Shown here: in pieces, positions 1 to 7,161 of the stretch
Position numbering within the stretch: the stretch's first letter is position 1
Layout of the letters: every line of letters begins with the position of its first letter
Source: UBA9214 sp964443845
GTDB taxonomy: Bacteria; Pseudomonadota; Gammaproteobacteria; UBA9214
Direction of reading: 5' to 3'
Length of the DNA: 18,463 bases
NCBI GenBank assembly: GCA_964443845.1
Contig: CAYUFA010000054.1
Location: 1 to 18,463 of the forward strand
Notes under the pieces: generated by a model
The model's input: only the letters and a program-made list of their open reading frames with translations
What the model was told of the DNA's origin: nothing
Database searches by the model: none
Program-made: the position numbers and the translations under genes

Positions 1-90
1 GCCCGAGTCCACTGCTGCCGCTGCTCCCTTCCGGGCCTGACGGGGTTCACAGCTTGTCGTCGCGAGGGGACCGGTACAAGCCACCATAAA
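1..90 (-). ncRNA. ffs: Signal recognition particle RNA (4.5S RNA, small bacterial type), 3' end cut by window edge
   Basis: Read on the minus strand, positions 41-20 hold the universally conserved SRP helix 8 core: GTCAGGCCCGGAAGGGAGCA, with a GGAA tetraloop closed by CCC/GGG and the asymmetric-loop AGCA that binds Ffh. The upstream arm (about 85-60) contains GGCTTGTACCGGTCCCCTCG, which resembles other proteobacterial 4.5S RNAs. The core starts about 45-50 nt from the inferred 5' end, as in the E. coli RNA of about 114 nt, so roughly 10-25 nt of the 3' arm lie outside the window. The RNA pairs with Ffh to target inner-membrane proteins co-translationally. The 5' end is an estimate: mature RNA probably begins at 85-92, and a few leader nucleotides may be processed off. 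Confidence 0.93.
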
Positions 91-99
91 CGCGGCCCC

Positions 100-128
100 A
101 TTATAGGGTGTCGCCACGATTTTTATAA
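100..128 (-). promoter_or_regulatory. Sigma70-type promoter of the SRP RNA gene
   Basis: The minus strand shows a perfect -10 hexamer TATAAT at 105-100. Seventeen bases upstream, at 128-123, is TTATAA, a weak -35 match (3 of 6). Transcription would start near 93, just before the SRP RNA. A consensus -10 fits a highly expressed stable RNA. The -35 assignment is less secure than the -10. Confidence 0.75.
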
Positions 129-189
129 CCGGCCCGGCAGGCCATGCCCGGACCCTGTACCTTGGTACCGGATGTACCAGCGGACAATA

Positions 190-208
190 GCCCGGCCATT
201 GGCCGGGC
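190..208. repeat. Perfect GC-rich inverted repeat upstream of the small CDS
   Basis: GCCCGGCC (190-197) and GGCCGGGC (201-208) form an 8-bp perfect stem with a 3-nt loop. It lies between the divergent SRP RNA promoter and the small plus-strand gene. No T-tract follows on either strand, so it is not a standard terminator. It could be an operator, an mRNA leader hairpin or an extragenic palindrome. Confidence 0.5.
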
Positions 209-295
209 CCTATCCTGAGAACCGTGGCAACCCTAACAAGAACAAGCCACACTTCCGGGCAATCTGCAGCCATGGGCCAACAACAGGCAACACGC

Positions 296-481
296 ATGAC
301 CAGAAAACAACGCAGAACCACGGACCGCCGCCAGTTCGGCAAACCTGTCCGGTTTCCGCTGGTCGACAACAGGGGCTGCATCGTGGCCTTCAACCGCAGC
401 CAGCGCGCGGACCGCAGGCTGGGCAGTATCCGGGTCCAGGAAATCCTCCTGACCGACCTGGGAGACGCGGCAGACCAGTAA
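296..481 (+). CDS. Small basic protein of unknown function (61 aa)
   Basis: The frame is open from GTG 224, with ATG codons at 272 and 296. I chose 296 because the recognisable part of the protein starts soon after it and an AGG lies about 10 nt upstream. The 61-aa product is hydrophilic and Arg-rich. It has a segment FPLVDNRGCIVAFNRSQRAD followed by RRLGSI, a pattern I recall from short conserved hypothetical proteins of gammaproteobacteria (FPLxD..G..V..DR...DRRLxxI). There is no signal peptide, membrane segment or catalytic motif. It is divergent from the SRP RNA promoter and convergent with the MscS gene. No function is assigned. Start 272 would give 69 aa and start 224 would give 85 aa. 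An overlapping minus-strand frame (233-499) looks like a shadow. Confidence 0.55.
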   Translation: MTRKQRRTTDRRQFGKPVRFPLVDNRGCIVAFNRSQRADRRLGSIRVQEILLTDLGDAADQ

Positions 482-482
482 C

Positions 483-550
483 CCGGCCCGGGACCGCACC
501 CGGTGCCGGCCCCGCCACTTGCCGGCCGCCCCGGTCCCGTACCGGGCCGG
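483..550. terminator. Large GC-rich stem between convergent genes, possible bidirectional terminator
   Basis: CCGGCCC (483-489) pairs with GGGCCGG (544-550), and GGGACCG (490-496) pairs with CGGTCCC (532-538), leaving a 5-nt bulge (539-543). The loop holds two further GCCGGC copies (505-510 and 521-526) that can pair. The structure begins 2 bp past the stop of the small plus-strand gene and ends 7 bp before the MscS stop. There is no U-tract, so termination is inferred from position and stem strength only. Confidence 0.45.
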
Positions 551-556
551 CCGGTA

Positions 557-2824
557 TCATTGCGGGGGCGTGGACATCCGGCGCAGGTAGACATCCCGTT
601 GCGGGAACGGGATCGAGATGCCGGCCGCGCGGAAGGCCTGGTCGATTGCGATGTTCATGTCGCTGATGGTCGACAGCCTGCGGTCGATCTGGCGGATGAA
701 GCAGCGCAACTCGAACAGCAGCGCACTGTCACCGAATTCCCTGAACAGGACCAGCGGCGCGCCCACTCCCGGCTGGTTCTTGAGCACCAGCGGGTGGTTG
801 TTGGCGATCTCCAGCAGGAGTTCCATCACCTGCTGCACGTTCGAACCGTAGGCAACCCCCACCGGCACCTTGATCCTGCCCCACGGGTCGTTCAGCATCA
901 GGTTCGCCACCCTGTTGCTGATCAGCTCGGAGTTGGGCACGATGACGTCGGCGCGGTCGAAGGTCTCGATCTGGGTCGAGCGGATACTGATCTTGCGCAC
1001 ATACCCCTGGATGTCGCCCACCACCACCCAGTCGCCGGTGCGCACCGGCCGTTCGAACAGCAGGATCAGGCCCGACACGAAGTTGTTGACCACGTTCTGC
1101 AGGCCAAAGCCGATACCCACCGAGAGGGCGCCGGCGATCAGGGCGAGGTTGGAGTAACTGATGCCGGCCACGCCCAGCGCGATCAGCAGGGTGAGCGACA
1201 CGCCCGCATAACCACTGATGGTAATGATGGCCTCGCGCCCGCCCCGGTCCAGCCGGGTACGCTGCACCAGATCCGGCACCAGCTTGAGCTTGATCCAGCG
1301 CGACAGGCTCATGCCGATGGACAGCACGGCGATCGCTCCCAGCAGCTGCGCCGGGGCGAAATGCAGGGAGCCGATCTCGAAACCACTGGTGACATTGTCG
1401 AACACCAGGCTCATGCTCTGGTCGGAGAGACCCCACGACCAGAGGACCCAGAGCAGGCAGCCCGACCACACCACCAGCCCGGTCACCAGCCGCGCCCAGA
1501 TCAGTCCAGGCACCTTCTCGTCCGGCTGCAGGCCCAGCCAGTGGCGCATGCCCCGCTGCCAGCGATGCTTGCCCTCGTCCAGGCCGTCATAGATACGGGT
1601 GAACATGCGGCTGGCCGCACTGAAGGCAATCAGGCCCGCGGCGGTTCCCGCCAGGCCGAGCAGCAGGTATTCCGACAGGTTGCGGTAGCCGAGTGTCTCG
1701 GCCATGGCGATCGTGACCACCGCCAGGAAATTCAGGATGCGCACGCCCTGGGTACCGGCCAGTCCCGGTGCGCGCCCCAGGATCATGCCCGACCAGATCA
1801 GGCCCAGCGCCATCAGCCAGACCATCACGGTGCGCAGGAACAGGTAATGGGTATCCGGCAGGCCGATCACCGCGTCGGCCGACAGCAACAGCCAGCCGGC
1901 CAGGAACAGCGCCGACAGGATGCGGACCCAGCGCCCCAGCACCCGGGCATCGTGGGTGTTCATGCCCTTGCGGATCCATCCGCCCAGCAGGGCATCCACG
2001 ACGACACCGGCCCCCAGCCAGGCCAGCACGGCCAGCGCCACGCTGGCAATCAGAACCGGCGGCCACTCCGGCAACAACACGGCAAACCACAGGAAGGCAC
2101 CGGCGGCGGGCAACGCCCAGGGCAGCGCGGAGACCACGCTGCGTGCGAGGTCTGTCTGCAGCGAGCGCGCCTGCCAGAAACGCCGCAGCAGCCAGCCGGC
2201 ACCGAACAGCAGCAGGACCAGCGCGACCGTCGAGCCACGGTACAGGTTGTCCAGACGGTCCCAGCCGCTGCCGGATGCCAGCAGGCCCGTCACCAGGCGG
2301 GACCAGGCCACCGGGTCCGTGATGACCGCATTGAGGACCCGCCAGGTGGGTGTGGTGCGCGTGAAGAGTACTGCGGTGAGCGCCGCCTTTTCCAGGTCGA
2401 TGATCTGGTTGAACAGGTCCTGCCCCTGCTGGGCCACCTGTTCGCACTCGGCCCGCCGCCCGCTGGCCCGCTGCAGCTGACGTTCGAGGTCGCTGCGCAG
2501 GTGCGCGACGTCGGCCGTTTCCCCGCTGCCCGGCGTACCCAGCGCAGTGATCCGTGTCGTGGTGGAGTCGACATTCGCCGACTCCGTAGCCACGCAATCG
2601 CGCGCCTTGCTGCGCAGCGACAGGATAGTGTCCTTGTAGCCGGCAAAGCGTCGATGCGCCAGTTGCCGCGGCTCGGTTTCGCCCAGGTGCCGTTCGATTT
2701 CCGCGAGCTGCGTACGCGCCTTGGGGACCCAGTCCGGCACGGCAACCGGTTCGGCAGCGTGCACCGCCGGCAGCATGGTCGGCAACAGCGCGATCAGCAG
2801 GATTACCCGTGGGAACAACGACAT
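557..2824 (-). CDS. Large MscS-family mechanosensitive channel with periplasmic N-terminal domain
   Basis: The product is a 755-aa inner-membrane channel predicted to gate on membrane tension and release solutes on hypo-osmotic shock. Residues 1-23 form a signal peptide ending AVHA. Residues about 30-165 are hydrophilic and coiled-coil-like, resembling the periplasmic DUF3772-type region of large MscS homologues. Multiple membrane spans follow from about 195. The signature is at about 557-600: a Gly/Ala-rich pore helix (AGALSVGIGFGLQNVVNNF), then LLFERPVRTGD and the beta domain with QIETFDRADVIVPNSELIS. The C-terminal alpha/beta domain ends near 740. E. coli MscS has 286 residues, so this is a MscK/YbiO-size paralogue. 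GAGGTGAGATGAG precedes the ATG. It lies 58 bp after the zntB-like gene on the same strand, so co-transcription is possible. The exact subfamily is not settled. Confidence 0.93.
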   Translation of the reverse strand: MSLFPRVILLIALLPTMLPAVHAAEPVAVPDWVPKARTQLAEIERHLGETEPRQLAHRRFAGYKDTILSLRSKARDCVATESANVDSTTTRITALGTPGSGETADVAHLRSDLERQLQRASGRRAECEQVAQQGQDLFNQIIDLEKAALTAVLFTRTTPTWRVLNAVITDPVAWSRLVTGLLASGSGWDRLDNLYRGSTVALVLLLFGAGWLLRRFWQARSLQTDLARSVVSALPWALPAAGAFLWFAVLLPEWPPVLIASVALAVLAWLGAGVVVDALLGGWIRKGMNTHDARVLGRWVRILSALFLAGWLLLSADAVIGLPDTHYLFLRTVMVWLMALGLIWSGMILGRAPGLAGTQGVRILNFLAVVTIAMAETLGYRNLSEYLLLGLAGTAAGLIAFSAASRMFTRIYDGLDEGKHRWQRGMRHWLGLQPDEKVPGLIWARLVTGLVVWSGCLLWVLWSWGLSDQSMSLVFDNVTSGFEIGSLHFAPAQLLGAIAVLSIGMSLSRWIKLKLVPDLVQRTRLDRGGREAIITISGYAGVSLTLLIALGVAGISYSNLALIAGALSVGIGFGLQNVVNNFVSGLILLFERPVRTGDWVVVGDIQGYVRKISIRSTQIETFDRADVIVPNSELISNRVANLMLNDPWGRIKVPVGVAYGSNVQQVMELLLEIANNHPLVLKNQPGVGAPLVLFREFGDSALLFELRCFIRQIDRRLSTISDMNIAIDQAFRAAGISIPFPQRDVYLRRMSTPPQ

Positions 2825-2882
2825 CTCATCTCACCTCGATTCACGCAATGCCGCCGCCGCAGGTCCGGCCTGCCCGTCCCCG

Positions 2883-3857
2883 TTACACCCAGTCACGGCT
2901 GCGGAAATACAGCCAGAGTGCGGCGCCGATGATCACCAGCCCCAGCACCACCAGGGCGAAGGCGGCCGGGTTGTTCGCACCCGGGATGCCGCCGACGTTG
3001 ACGCCGAGCAGGCCGGTCAGGAAGGACAGCGGCAGGAAGATCGCCGCGATGATCGACAGCAGGAACATGCGCTGGTTCAGTTGTTCCGCCATCTGGCTGG
3101 CCAGTGATTCCTGGGCGATCGCCGCTCGCTCGCGTGCGGCATCCAGGTCCTCGACGCTGCGCATCTGCCGGTCATACTCCTCCCGCAAGCGCAGGCGCTC
3201 CTGCTCGCCGAGGAGGGGCGAGGTGTCAGCCGCCAGCCGGTTCAGTGCCTCACGCTGCGGCGCAAGAAAGCGTCGCAAGGCAATGGCCTGGCGACGAATT
3301 TCCGCCAGCTGGCCACGCTGTTCGGAGAACGATGCCGACGGCTGCGCTACCTCCAGGGCATCGATGTTTTCGTCGATCACCTCGATCACGTGATCGACCC
3401 GTTCGAGTATGCCGTCGACCAGCATGATCAGGAACTCGCCGCTGCTGCGCGGCCCCGCGCCGACCTCCAGGGCGGCCCGCAGGTCATCGACCGAGATCAG
3501 CCGGCGCTGGCGCAGGGAAATGACGCGCTGCTCTCCCAGCCACAGGCGGGCACTGACCATGTCATCCGGTTCGGCCCCCGGGTTCAGGTTGACGGCCCGC
3601 AGGAACAGCATAAGGCCGGCGTCGGCCGGCACCACACGCGGGCGGGTTTCCGCCTGGATCAGGGCCGCCACCGTCACTTCCGACAGGCCGCTCTGCGTAA
3701 CCAGCCAGTTCTGCACCCGGGGACTGGAATAGTCGAAGTGCGTCCACAGCACCTCGCCGTGCGCCGGCACCAGCGTGGCCAGTTCTTCCCAGTCCAGCTG
3801 GCGTCCCCCGCCCCGGCCGTCCAGCAGCCAGGCACAGATCAGGCCGTCATTGTCCAT
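2883..3857 (-). CDS. zntB: CorA-family divalent cation transporter, ZntB type
   Basis: The product is a 324-aa inner-membrane protein; E. coli ZntB has 327. Its N-terminal two thirds form a cytoplasmic domain with long charged helices (about 150-260). Two C-terminal membrane segments follow: RMFLLSIIAAIFLPLSFLTG, then AFALVVLGLVIIGAALWLYF. The loop between them is GVNVGGIPG. GVN replaces the GMN of Mg2+-specific CorA, as is common in ZntB, where the family role is Zn2+ transport. The frame is open to 3971, but the start at 3857 (MDNDGLICAWLL) is preferred: GGAG sits 6 nt upstream, and the extra 38 residues are Cys-rich and unlike the family. The MscS gene follows after 58 bp. Substrate (zinc, magnesium or another cation) cannot be decided from sequence. 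Confidence 0.9.
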   Translation of the reverse strand: MDNDGLICAWLLDGRGGGRQLDWEELATLVPAHGEVLWTHFDYSSPRVQNWLVTQSGLSEVTVAALIQAETRPRVVPADAGLMLFLRAVNLNPGAEPDDMVSARLWLGEQRVISLRQRRLISVDDLRAALEVGAGPRSSGEFLIMLVDGILERVDHVIEVIDENIDALEVAQPSASFSEQRGQLAEIRRQAIALRRFLAPQREALNRLAADTSPLLGEQERLRLREEYDRQMRSVEDLDAARERAAIAQESLASQMAEQLNQRMFLLSIIAAIFLPLSFLTGLLGVNVGGIPGANNPAAFALVVLGLVIIGAALWLYFRSRDWV

Positions 3858-3937
3858 GCGGTCTCCGCGCACCCGTGATGCAGGGCATTGTAGTGAAATG
3901 GTACGCAGGACGCACCTGCACCCGCAGGGAATAATGG

Positions 3938-3967
3938 CCACGGAATCCACGCAAGAACACGGAAAAA
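3938..3967. repeat. Short CCACGGAAT/ACACGGAAA-type repeat
   Basis: The units CCACGGAAT, CCACGCAAG and ACACGGAAA follow one another with a period of 9-10 bases. Similar strings (ccacgaa..gacacgaa) are familiar to me as dispersed intergenic repeats in many proteobacterial genomes. The family is recalled, not searched. Confidence 0.4.
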
Positions 3968-4045
3968 GCACAACGCCTGCACGGCGATCCGCTGGACCGT
4001 AGGCGCTGCCGCCCTGGCGGCGACCGGGTATTCTCCGGAGTGGAT

Positions 4046-4076
4046 CATTCGCCTGCAGGCAGGCTCCTGCGGGCGG
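4046..4076. repeat. REP-like palindromic element
   Basis: CGCCTGCAGG (4050-4059) and CCTGCGGGCG (4066-4075) form a 10-bp stem with one G-T pair around the loop CAGGCT. The form (ATTCGCCTGCAGG, CAGGCTCCTGCGGG) closely parallels Pseudomonas REP elements (TTCGCGGGCAAGCCCGCTCC), which are extragenic palindromes mobilised by RAYT transposases. No RAYT gene is in the window. Confidence 0.6.
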
Positions 4077-4124
4077 TATTCAGAAAGCGCAGGGTGCGCC
4101 GTGACTGCCCCGGCGGGACCATAA

Positions 4125-4155
4125 CAACACCCGCAACCGGAGGTTGCGGGTGTTG
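4125..4155 (-). terminator. Terminator hairpin of the peroxidase-phosphoesterase-cytochrome operon
   Basis: CAACACCCGCAACC (4125-4138) and GGTTGCGGGTGTTG (4142-4155) form a perfect 14-bp stem with a 3-nt loop. It begins 17 bp past the cytochrome stop. On the minus strand the stem runs into TTGTTATGG, a weak U-tract. Position and a perfect stem support a factor-independent terminator. Confidence 0.72.
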
Positions 4156-4172
4156 CCGGCCGCGCACCGGGC

Positions 4173-4583
4173 CTAGTGCTTGCCGGGGGTCAGCGCGGTC
4201 CCGCGCCGCTCATGGGTGATATAAGCCTGGAGCGCCACCATCTCCGGTGAGTCCAGTGCCAGCGGCTTGCTCTCCAGCGGGTTCATGATGCACCAGTTGA
4301 TCATCTCGCCCAGCACCGCCACCCGGCCCAGCTGCTGCTGGAACTTGGGATAGGTCTCCGGATGCGTGTTGGCGGCATTGGGATGACACTGGTCACAGGA
4401 AACCGTGTTCTCGTTGCCCAGTCCGCCATGGAACAGTTTTTCCCCCTTCGCCACCACCGTCATGTATTCGCCCTGCCAGCGTTGCAGGTCCGCAGCGGTG
4501 AACTCGTCCGCCACCGCGGGCGTGGACGACAGGGCCAGGCCGAAGCCCAGCGACGCCAGGCCGAATCCGATCATGCGTTTCAT
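4173..4583 (-). CDS. Periplasmic mono-heme c-type cytochrome, SoxA/TsdA-like single domain
   Basis: The product is a 136-aa preprotein with a signal peptide cleaved near A25 (TPAVA/D). One CDQCH motif (residues 63-67) binds a c-type heme covalently. C-terminally, MINWCIMNPLESKPLALDSP and then AYITHERRG resemble the region of SoxA and thiosulfate dehydrogenase domains where a Cys (here C98) is an axial heme ligand. A His/Cys-ligated heme is therefore possible (inference). Only one domain is present, against two in most SoxA. Start: ATG 4583 with GGGGAGG 7 nt upstream; an open frame continuing upstream overlaps the phosphoesterase gene and is a shadow. It is the last gene of a three-gene operon, 17 bp after the phosphoesterase. 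It could carry electrons for the di-heme peroxidase or act on a sulfur compound. Confidence 0.88.
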   Translation of the reverse strand: MKRMIGFGLASLGFGLALSSTPAVADEFTAADLQRWQGEYMTVVAKGEKLFHGGLGNENTVSCDQCHPNAANTHPETYPKFQQQLGRVAVLGEMINWCIMNPLESKPLALDSPEMVALQAYITHERRGTALTPGKH

Positions 4584-4600
4584 ATGCAGCCTCCCCGTGC

Positions 4601-5677
4601 TCAATAGTGATTCTGTGGCGGAATCCGGTTCGCCACCGCCTGGTAACGGGTATCCACCGGCCTGCCCGCCGTGGTATCGAACGCGACCACCCGGTTGGTG
4701 TTGTCCGGCAGCAGGTAGTTCATGTCGACGTTGCCGGTGTGCAGGTTGATGAACTGCCAGCCGGTCGCATCGCGCTCGAAGAACGGGTTGGCCCGGTTCA
4801 TTTCCACCGTCAGTTTCGGCAGATAGGTTTCCACCTGGCGGTAGGTGGACGGATAGGGCCAGGGCCAGGCCGTCGCCATCGCGGAATGGAAACTGATGTT
4901 GCCGATCTGGTTGTACTGGATCTGGTGCACGTGGCCATAGATCACGGTCACCTTGTCGAACGGCTTGAGCAGGTCCTGCACCTGCTCGGCGTCGTCCGTC
5001 CAGAAGTTCCAGCCCTTGTGGATCTTCTGGATCGGGGAATGCGAGAACACCACGATCGGGGTGTCCTTGCCGACCTTTGCCAGGTCCTGCTTCAGCCACT
5101 CGCGCTGGGCATCCCCGACCAGGAACGGCGAACCCTGCGGATTGTCCAGGCGCGCCATCTGGTGCATGCGCTCGGCGGCCGTCGGCCACTTGTTGTGGGT
5201 CCAGTCGTCGTAGGTGAGGATGCTGTTCAGCACCACGAAGTGCACGCCCTTGTGGTCGAAGCTGTAGTGATCCGGTCCCAGCCGTTTCTTCCAGTGCTCG
5301 CCGAGATCCAGATAGTAGTCGTGTTCGCCCATCACGTAGTGCACGTCACCACGCAGGCCCGCCAGGATCTCCAGCCCGTGGTCGAGCTCCTCGGGCTTGC
5401 CCAGCTGGGCGATATCACCGCCGTAGAAGATGAAATCCGGGCGCGGGTCGAGCAGGTTGGCTTCCGCCACCGCGCGGATCAGGCCGCGGTCCCAGTTGCG
5501 CACAAATTCCCGGCCCTTGATGTGCGTGATATGGGAGTCCGATATGTAGGCAAAGGTAAAATTGGCCGGCTCGTCCTTGCCGAAGGCCACCTCGACCAGG
5601 GACAGCGGCAGGCTGCCGGCGGCAATTACGGCACCGGCCTGCTTGAGAAAACCGCGTCGGTTGAGCATCTTGTTCAT
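4601..5677 (-). CDS. Tat-exported calcineurin-like metallophosphoesterase
   Basis: The product is 358 aa. The N-terminus RRGFLKQAG (7-15) followed by an Ala-rich stretch is a twin-arginine signal, so the folded, probably metal-loaded enzyme is sent to the periplasm. The metallophosphoesterase motifs occur in order: DSH (47-49), GGD (86-88), GEHD (117-120), then FSHSP and GHVH. The usual third motif is GNHD/E; here Glu118 replaces the metal-binding Asn. The C-terminal about 90 residues are Trp/Tyr-rich and match no domain I recognise. ATG 5677 has AAGGAGG 6-7 nt upstream. The gene starts 10 bp after the peroxidase stop, so the genes are co-transcribed. The substrate (nucleotide, phosphodiester or other) is unknown. 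Confidence 0.9.
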   Translation of the reverse strand: MNKMLNRRGFLKQAGAVIAAGSLPLSLVEVAFGKDEPANFTFAYISDSHITHIKGREFVRNWDRGLIRAVAEANLLDPRPDFIFYGGDIAQLGKPEELDHGLEILAGLRGDVHYVMGEHDYYLDLGEHWKKRLGPDHYSFDHKGVHFVVLNSILTYDDWTHNKWPTAAERMHQMARLDNPQGSPFLVGDAQREWLKQDLAKVGKDTPIVVFSHSPIQKIHKGWNFWTDDAEQVQDLLKPFDKVTVIYGHVHQIQYNQIGNISFHSAMATAWPWPYPSTYRQVETYLPKLTVEMNRANPFFERDATGWQFINLHTGNVDMNYLLPDNTNRVVAFDTTAGRPVDTRYQAVANRIPPQNHY

Positions 5678-5687
5678 CGTATCCTCC

Positions 5688-6800
5688 TTACTTGCGCGCC
5701 TGCGCGGCATAGGCCGGGCTGGTCAGTGCCTGCATGAATGCCACCAGATCCTGCTTTTCCTGGTCGGTCAGGTGCAGCGGACGGATACCGCCGCTCTGGA
5801 AACCCGACACCGGATCGGTCTCCTTCACGCGGCCGCCGTTATTGTAGAAATTGACGACCTCATCCAGCGTTTTGAGACTGCCGTCATGCATGTAGGGCGC
5901 GGTAACGGCGACATTGCGCAGCGTCGGTGTCTTGAAGGCGCCCACCTGGGTCAGGTTCTCGGTAACCGCAAAGCGGCCCAGCTCCGACATGTTGGGCCTG
6001 GTCAGCACCGTGACATCGACATTGGCACCGTGGTGCTTGTCCCGGATGAAGGCTTGTGCCGTTGCATCTTCCTTGCCCCGGATGGACTTGAACCCGATCC
6101 CGATGTTGTGGAAGCGGTTGTCGGTGAACAGGGCCTGGGTCTGCTCGATGCGGTGGCAGGACACGCAACGGGCCTTGCCGGTGTAGAGCGCAAAACCGCG
6201 CACCTGCGCCGGTGTCAGCGCCTTGCTCTCACCGCCATAGAAATAGCGGTCGAACGGTGAGTCACCCGCCACGATGGTACGTTCGAAGCTGGCGATCGCC
6301 ATGGCAATGTGATCGACGCTGATGCCGTCCTTGTCGACGCCGAATACGTCCTTGAACGCCTTGATGTATTCCGGATCCTTTTTCACGATCCCCACCAGCA
6401 TGTCATGGCTGGCCAGGCCGCCTTCCACCGGGTTGATGAACGGTTGCCTGGACTGTCCCTCCAGGTCCGGTTCGCGGCCGTCCCAGAACAGGGTCTGCAT
6501 GTAGGCCGCGTTGATGACGGTCGGCGCGTTGCGCGTACCGGTCAGGCTGTTGAAGCCCTGCGACACGCGCCGATGATCGGTAAAGCCCTTGGCCTGGTCG
6601 TGGCAGGTCGAACAGCTGACCTTGCCGTCGGCGCTCAGGCGTTTGTCGTGAAACAGCTTGTCGCCAAGTTTGATCTTGGCGTCGGTCTGCGGGTTGTTGG
6701 CCGGTACCGGCACCGGCGGCAGGCCGAGCGGCGCGGCCTGCACGGCGGCAACGCAGCCGCCCAGTGCAAGCAGCAGTGGCCAGACAGATGGTCGTATCAT
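5688..6800 (-). CDS. Di-heme cytochrome c peroxidase, MauG/CcpA family
   Basis: The product is a 370-aa exported protein with two c-type heme sites, CSTCH (63-67) and CVSCH (212-216), the hallmark of bacterial di-heme peroxidases that reduce H2O2 in the periplasm. Other family features are the inter-heme Trp in FWDGR (W106), Glu126 in NPVEGG, TPTLRN (291-296) and YMHDGSLKTL, whose Met304 is a candidate axial ligand of the high-potential heme. A Met there favours a peroxidase rather than MauG itself, which uses Tyr; this rests on recall of the family. The leader ends near A22; C16 (LALGGC) is a borderline lipobox, so a lipoprotein is possible. ATG 6800 has GGGAGGAG upstream. It heads the operon, opposite oxyR, so peroxide induction is likely. 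Confidence 0.93.
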   Translation of the reverse strand: MIRPSVWPLLLALGGCVAAVQAAPLGLPPVPVPANNPQTDAKIKLGDKLFHDKRLSADGKVSCSTCHDQAKGFTDHRRVSQGFNSLTGTRNAPTVINAAYMQTLFWDGREPDLEGQSRQPFINPVEGGLASHDMLVGIVKKDPEYIKAFKDVFGVDKDGISVDHIAMAIASFERTIVAGDSPFDRYFYGGESKALTPAQVRGFALYTGKARCVSCHRIEQTQALFTDNRFHNIGIGFKSIRGKEDATAQAFIRDKHHGANVDVTVLTRPNMSELGRFAVTENLTQVGAFKTPTLRNVAVTAPYMHDGSLKTLDEVVNFYNNGGRVKETDPVSGFQSGGIRPLHLTDQEKQDLVAFMQALTSPAYAAQARK

Positions 6801-6989
6801 ATCCCTGCTCCTCCCTGTTATGGATCACCCCGGGTCGGGATGATCGCCGTTTGATTCCTGTGCACACGCCGGCTGCCCGGAGCACCGGGTAAACCTTTGC
6901 CCGGCACGCGCAGCCAGCTGGCGGCGGTCCGTGCGGGGAGCGGTCGAATAGTTGCCGGATGGACCTCCCGATACGCTGCCTGACTGTAG

Positions 6990-7019
6990 ACCATAACCCC
7001 CGCCGCTGTGCATTGTTAT
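6990..7019 (-). promoter_or_regulatory. Candidate activator-dependent promoter of the peroxidase operon
   Basis: On the minus strand, ATAACA (7019-7014, 4 of 6 to the -35 consensus) and TATGGT (6995-6990, 4 of 6 to the -10) are separated by 18 bp. The -35 lies inside the OxyR-like site, the arrangement expected when OxyR activates a weak promoter. Transcription would start near 6983, giving a leader of about 180 nt. The assignment is tentative. Confidence 0.4.
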
Positions 7020-7048
7020 TGACAATCCCGCCGATAGCCTGGACCGAT
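7012..7048. promoter_or_regulatory. Candidate OxyR binding site for the peroxidase operon
   Basis: Four tetramers are spaced by exactly 7 bp: ATTG (7012-7015), CAAT (7023-7026), ATAG (7034-7037) and CGAT (7045-7048). The E. coli OxyR consensus is ATAG-N7-CTAT-N7-ATAG-N7-CTAT; the match is 13 of 16. The first half (ATTGTTATTGACAAT) recurs almost identically next to oxyR at 7311-7325, which supports a shared regulator. Confidence 0.55.
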
Positions 7049-7161
7049 CCCGCCCAGACCGCACGTTCGTTGCCGCCCTGGTTGCCGTGCGCTGCGTGGA
7101 CTACTACCGGCACCTGATCCGGCCACGGACGTGTTCCGTGAGCGGCACATCGACCCAGCCG

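Larger units (their letters stand above)
3858..4172. other. Intergenic region with several small repeats
   Basis: These 315 bp lie upstream of the zntB-like gene and downstream of the cytochrome gene. I see no credible gene. The region holds a tandem-like CCACGGAAT motif run (3938-3967), a GCCGCC/GGCGGC hairpin (4008-4021), a REP-like hairpin (4046-4076) and the terminator of the cytochrome operon (4125-4155). No clear sigma70 promoter for the transporter gene was recognised. Confidence 0.6.

Noticed and set aside
503..2932. An 809-aa open frame on the plus strand opposite the MscS gene
   Set aside because: It is rich in Gln, His, Arg, Asp and Pro without any domain, and lies exactly antisense to a clear channel gene. 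It is a high-GC codon shadow. The same holds for the long plus frames at 9348-11552 (tamB), 11927-13204 (tamA) and 16555-18327 (clc).
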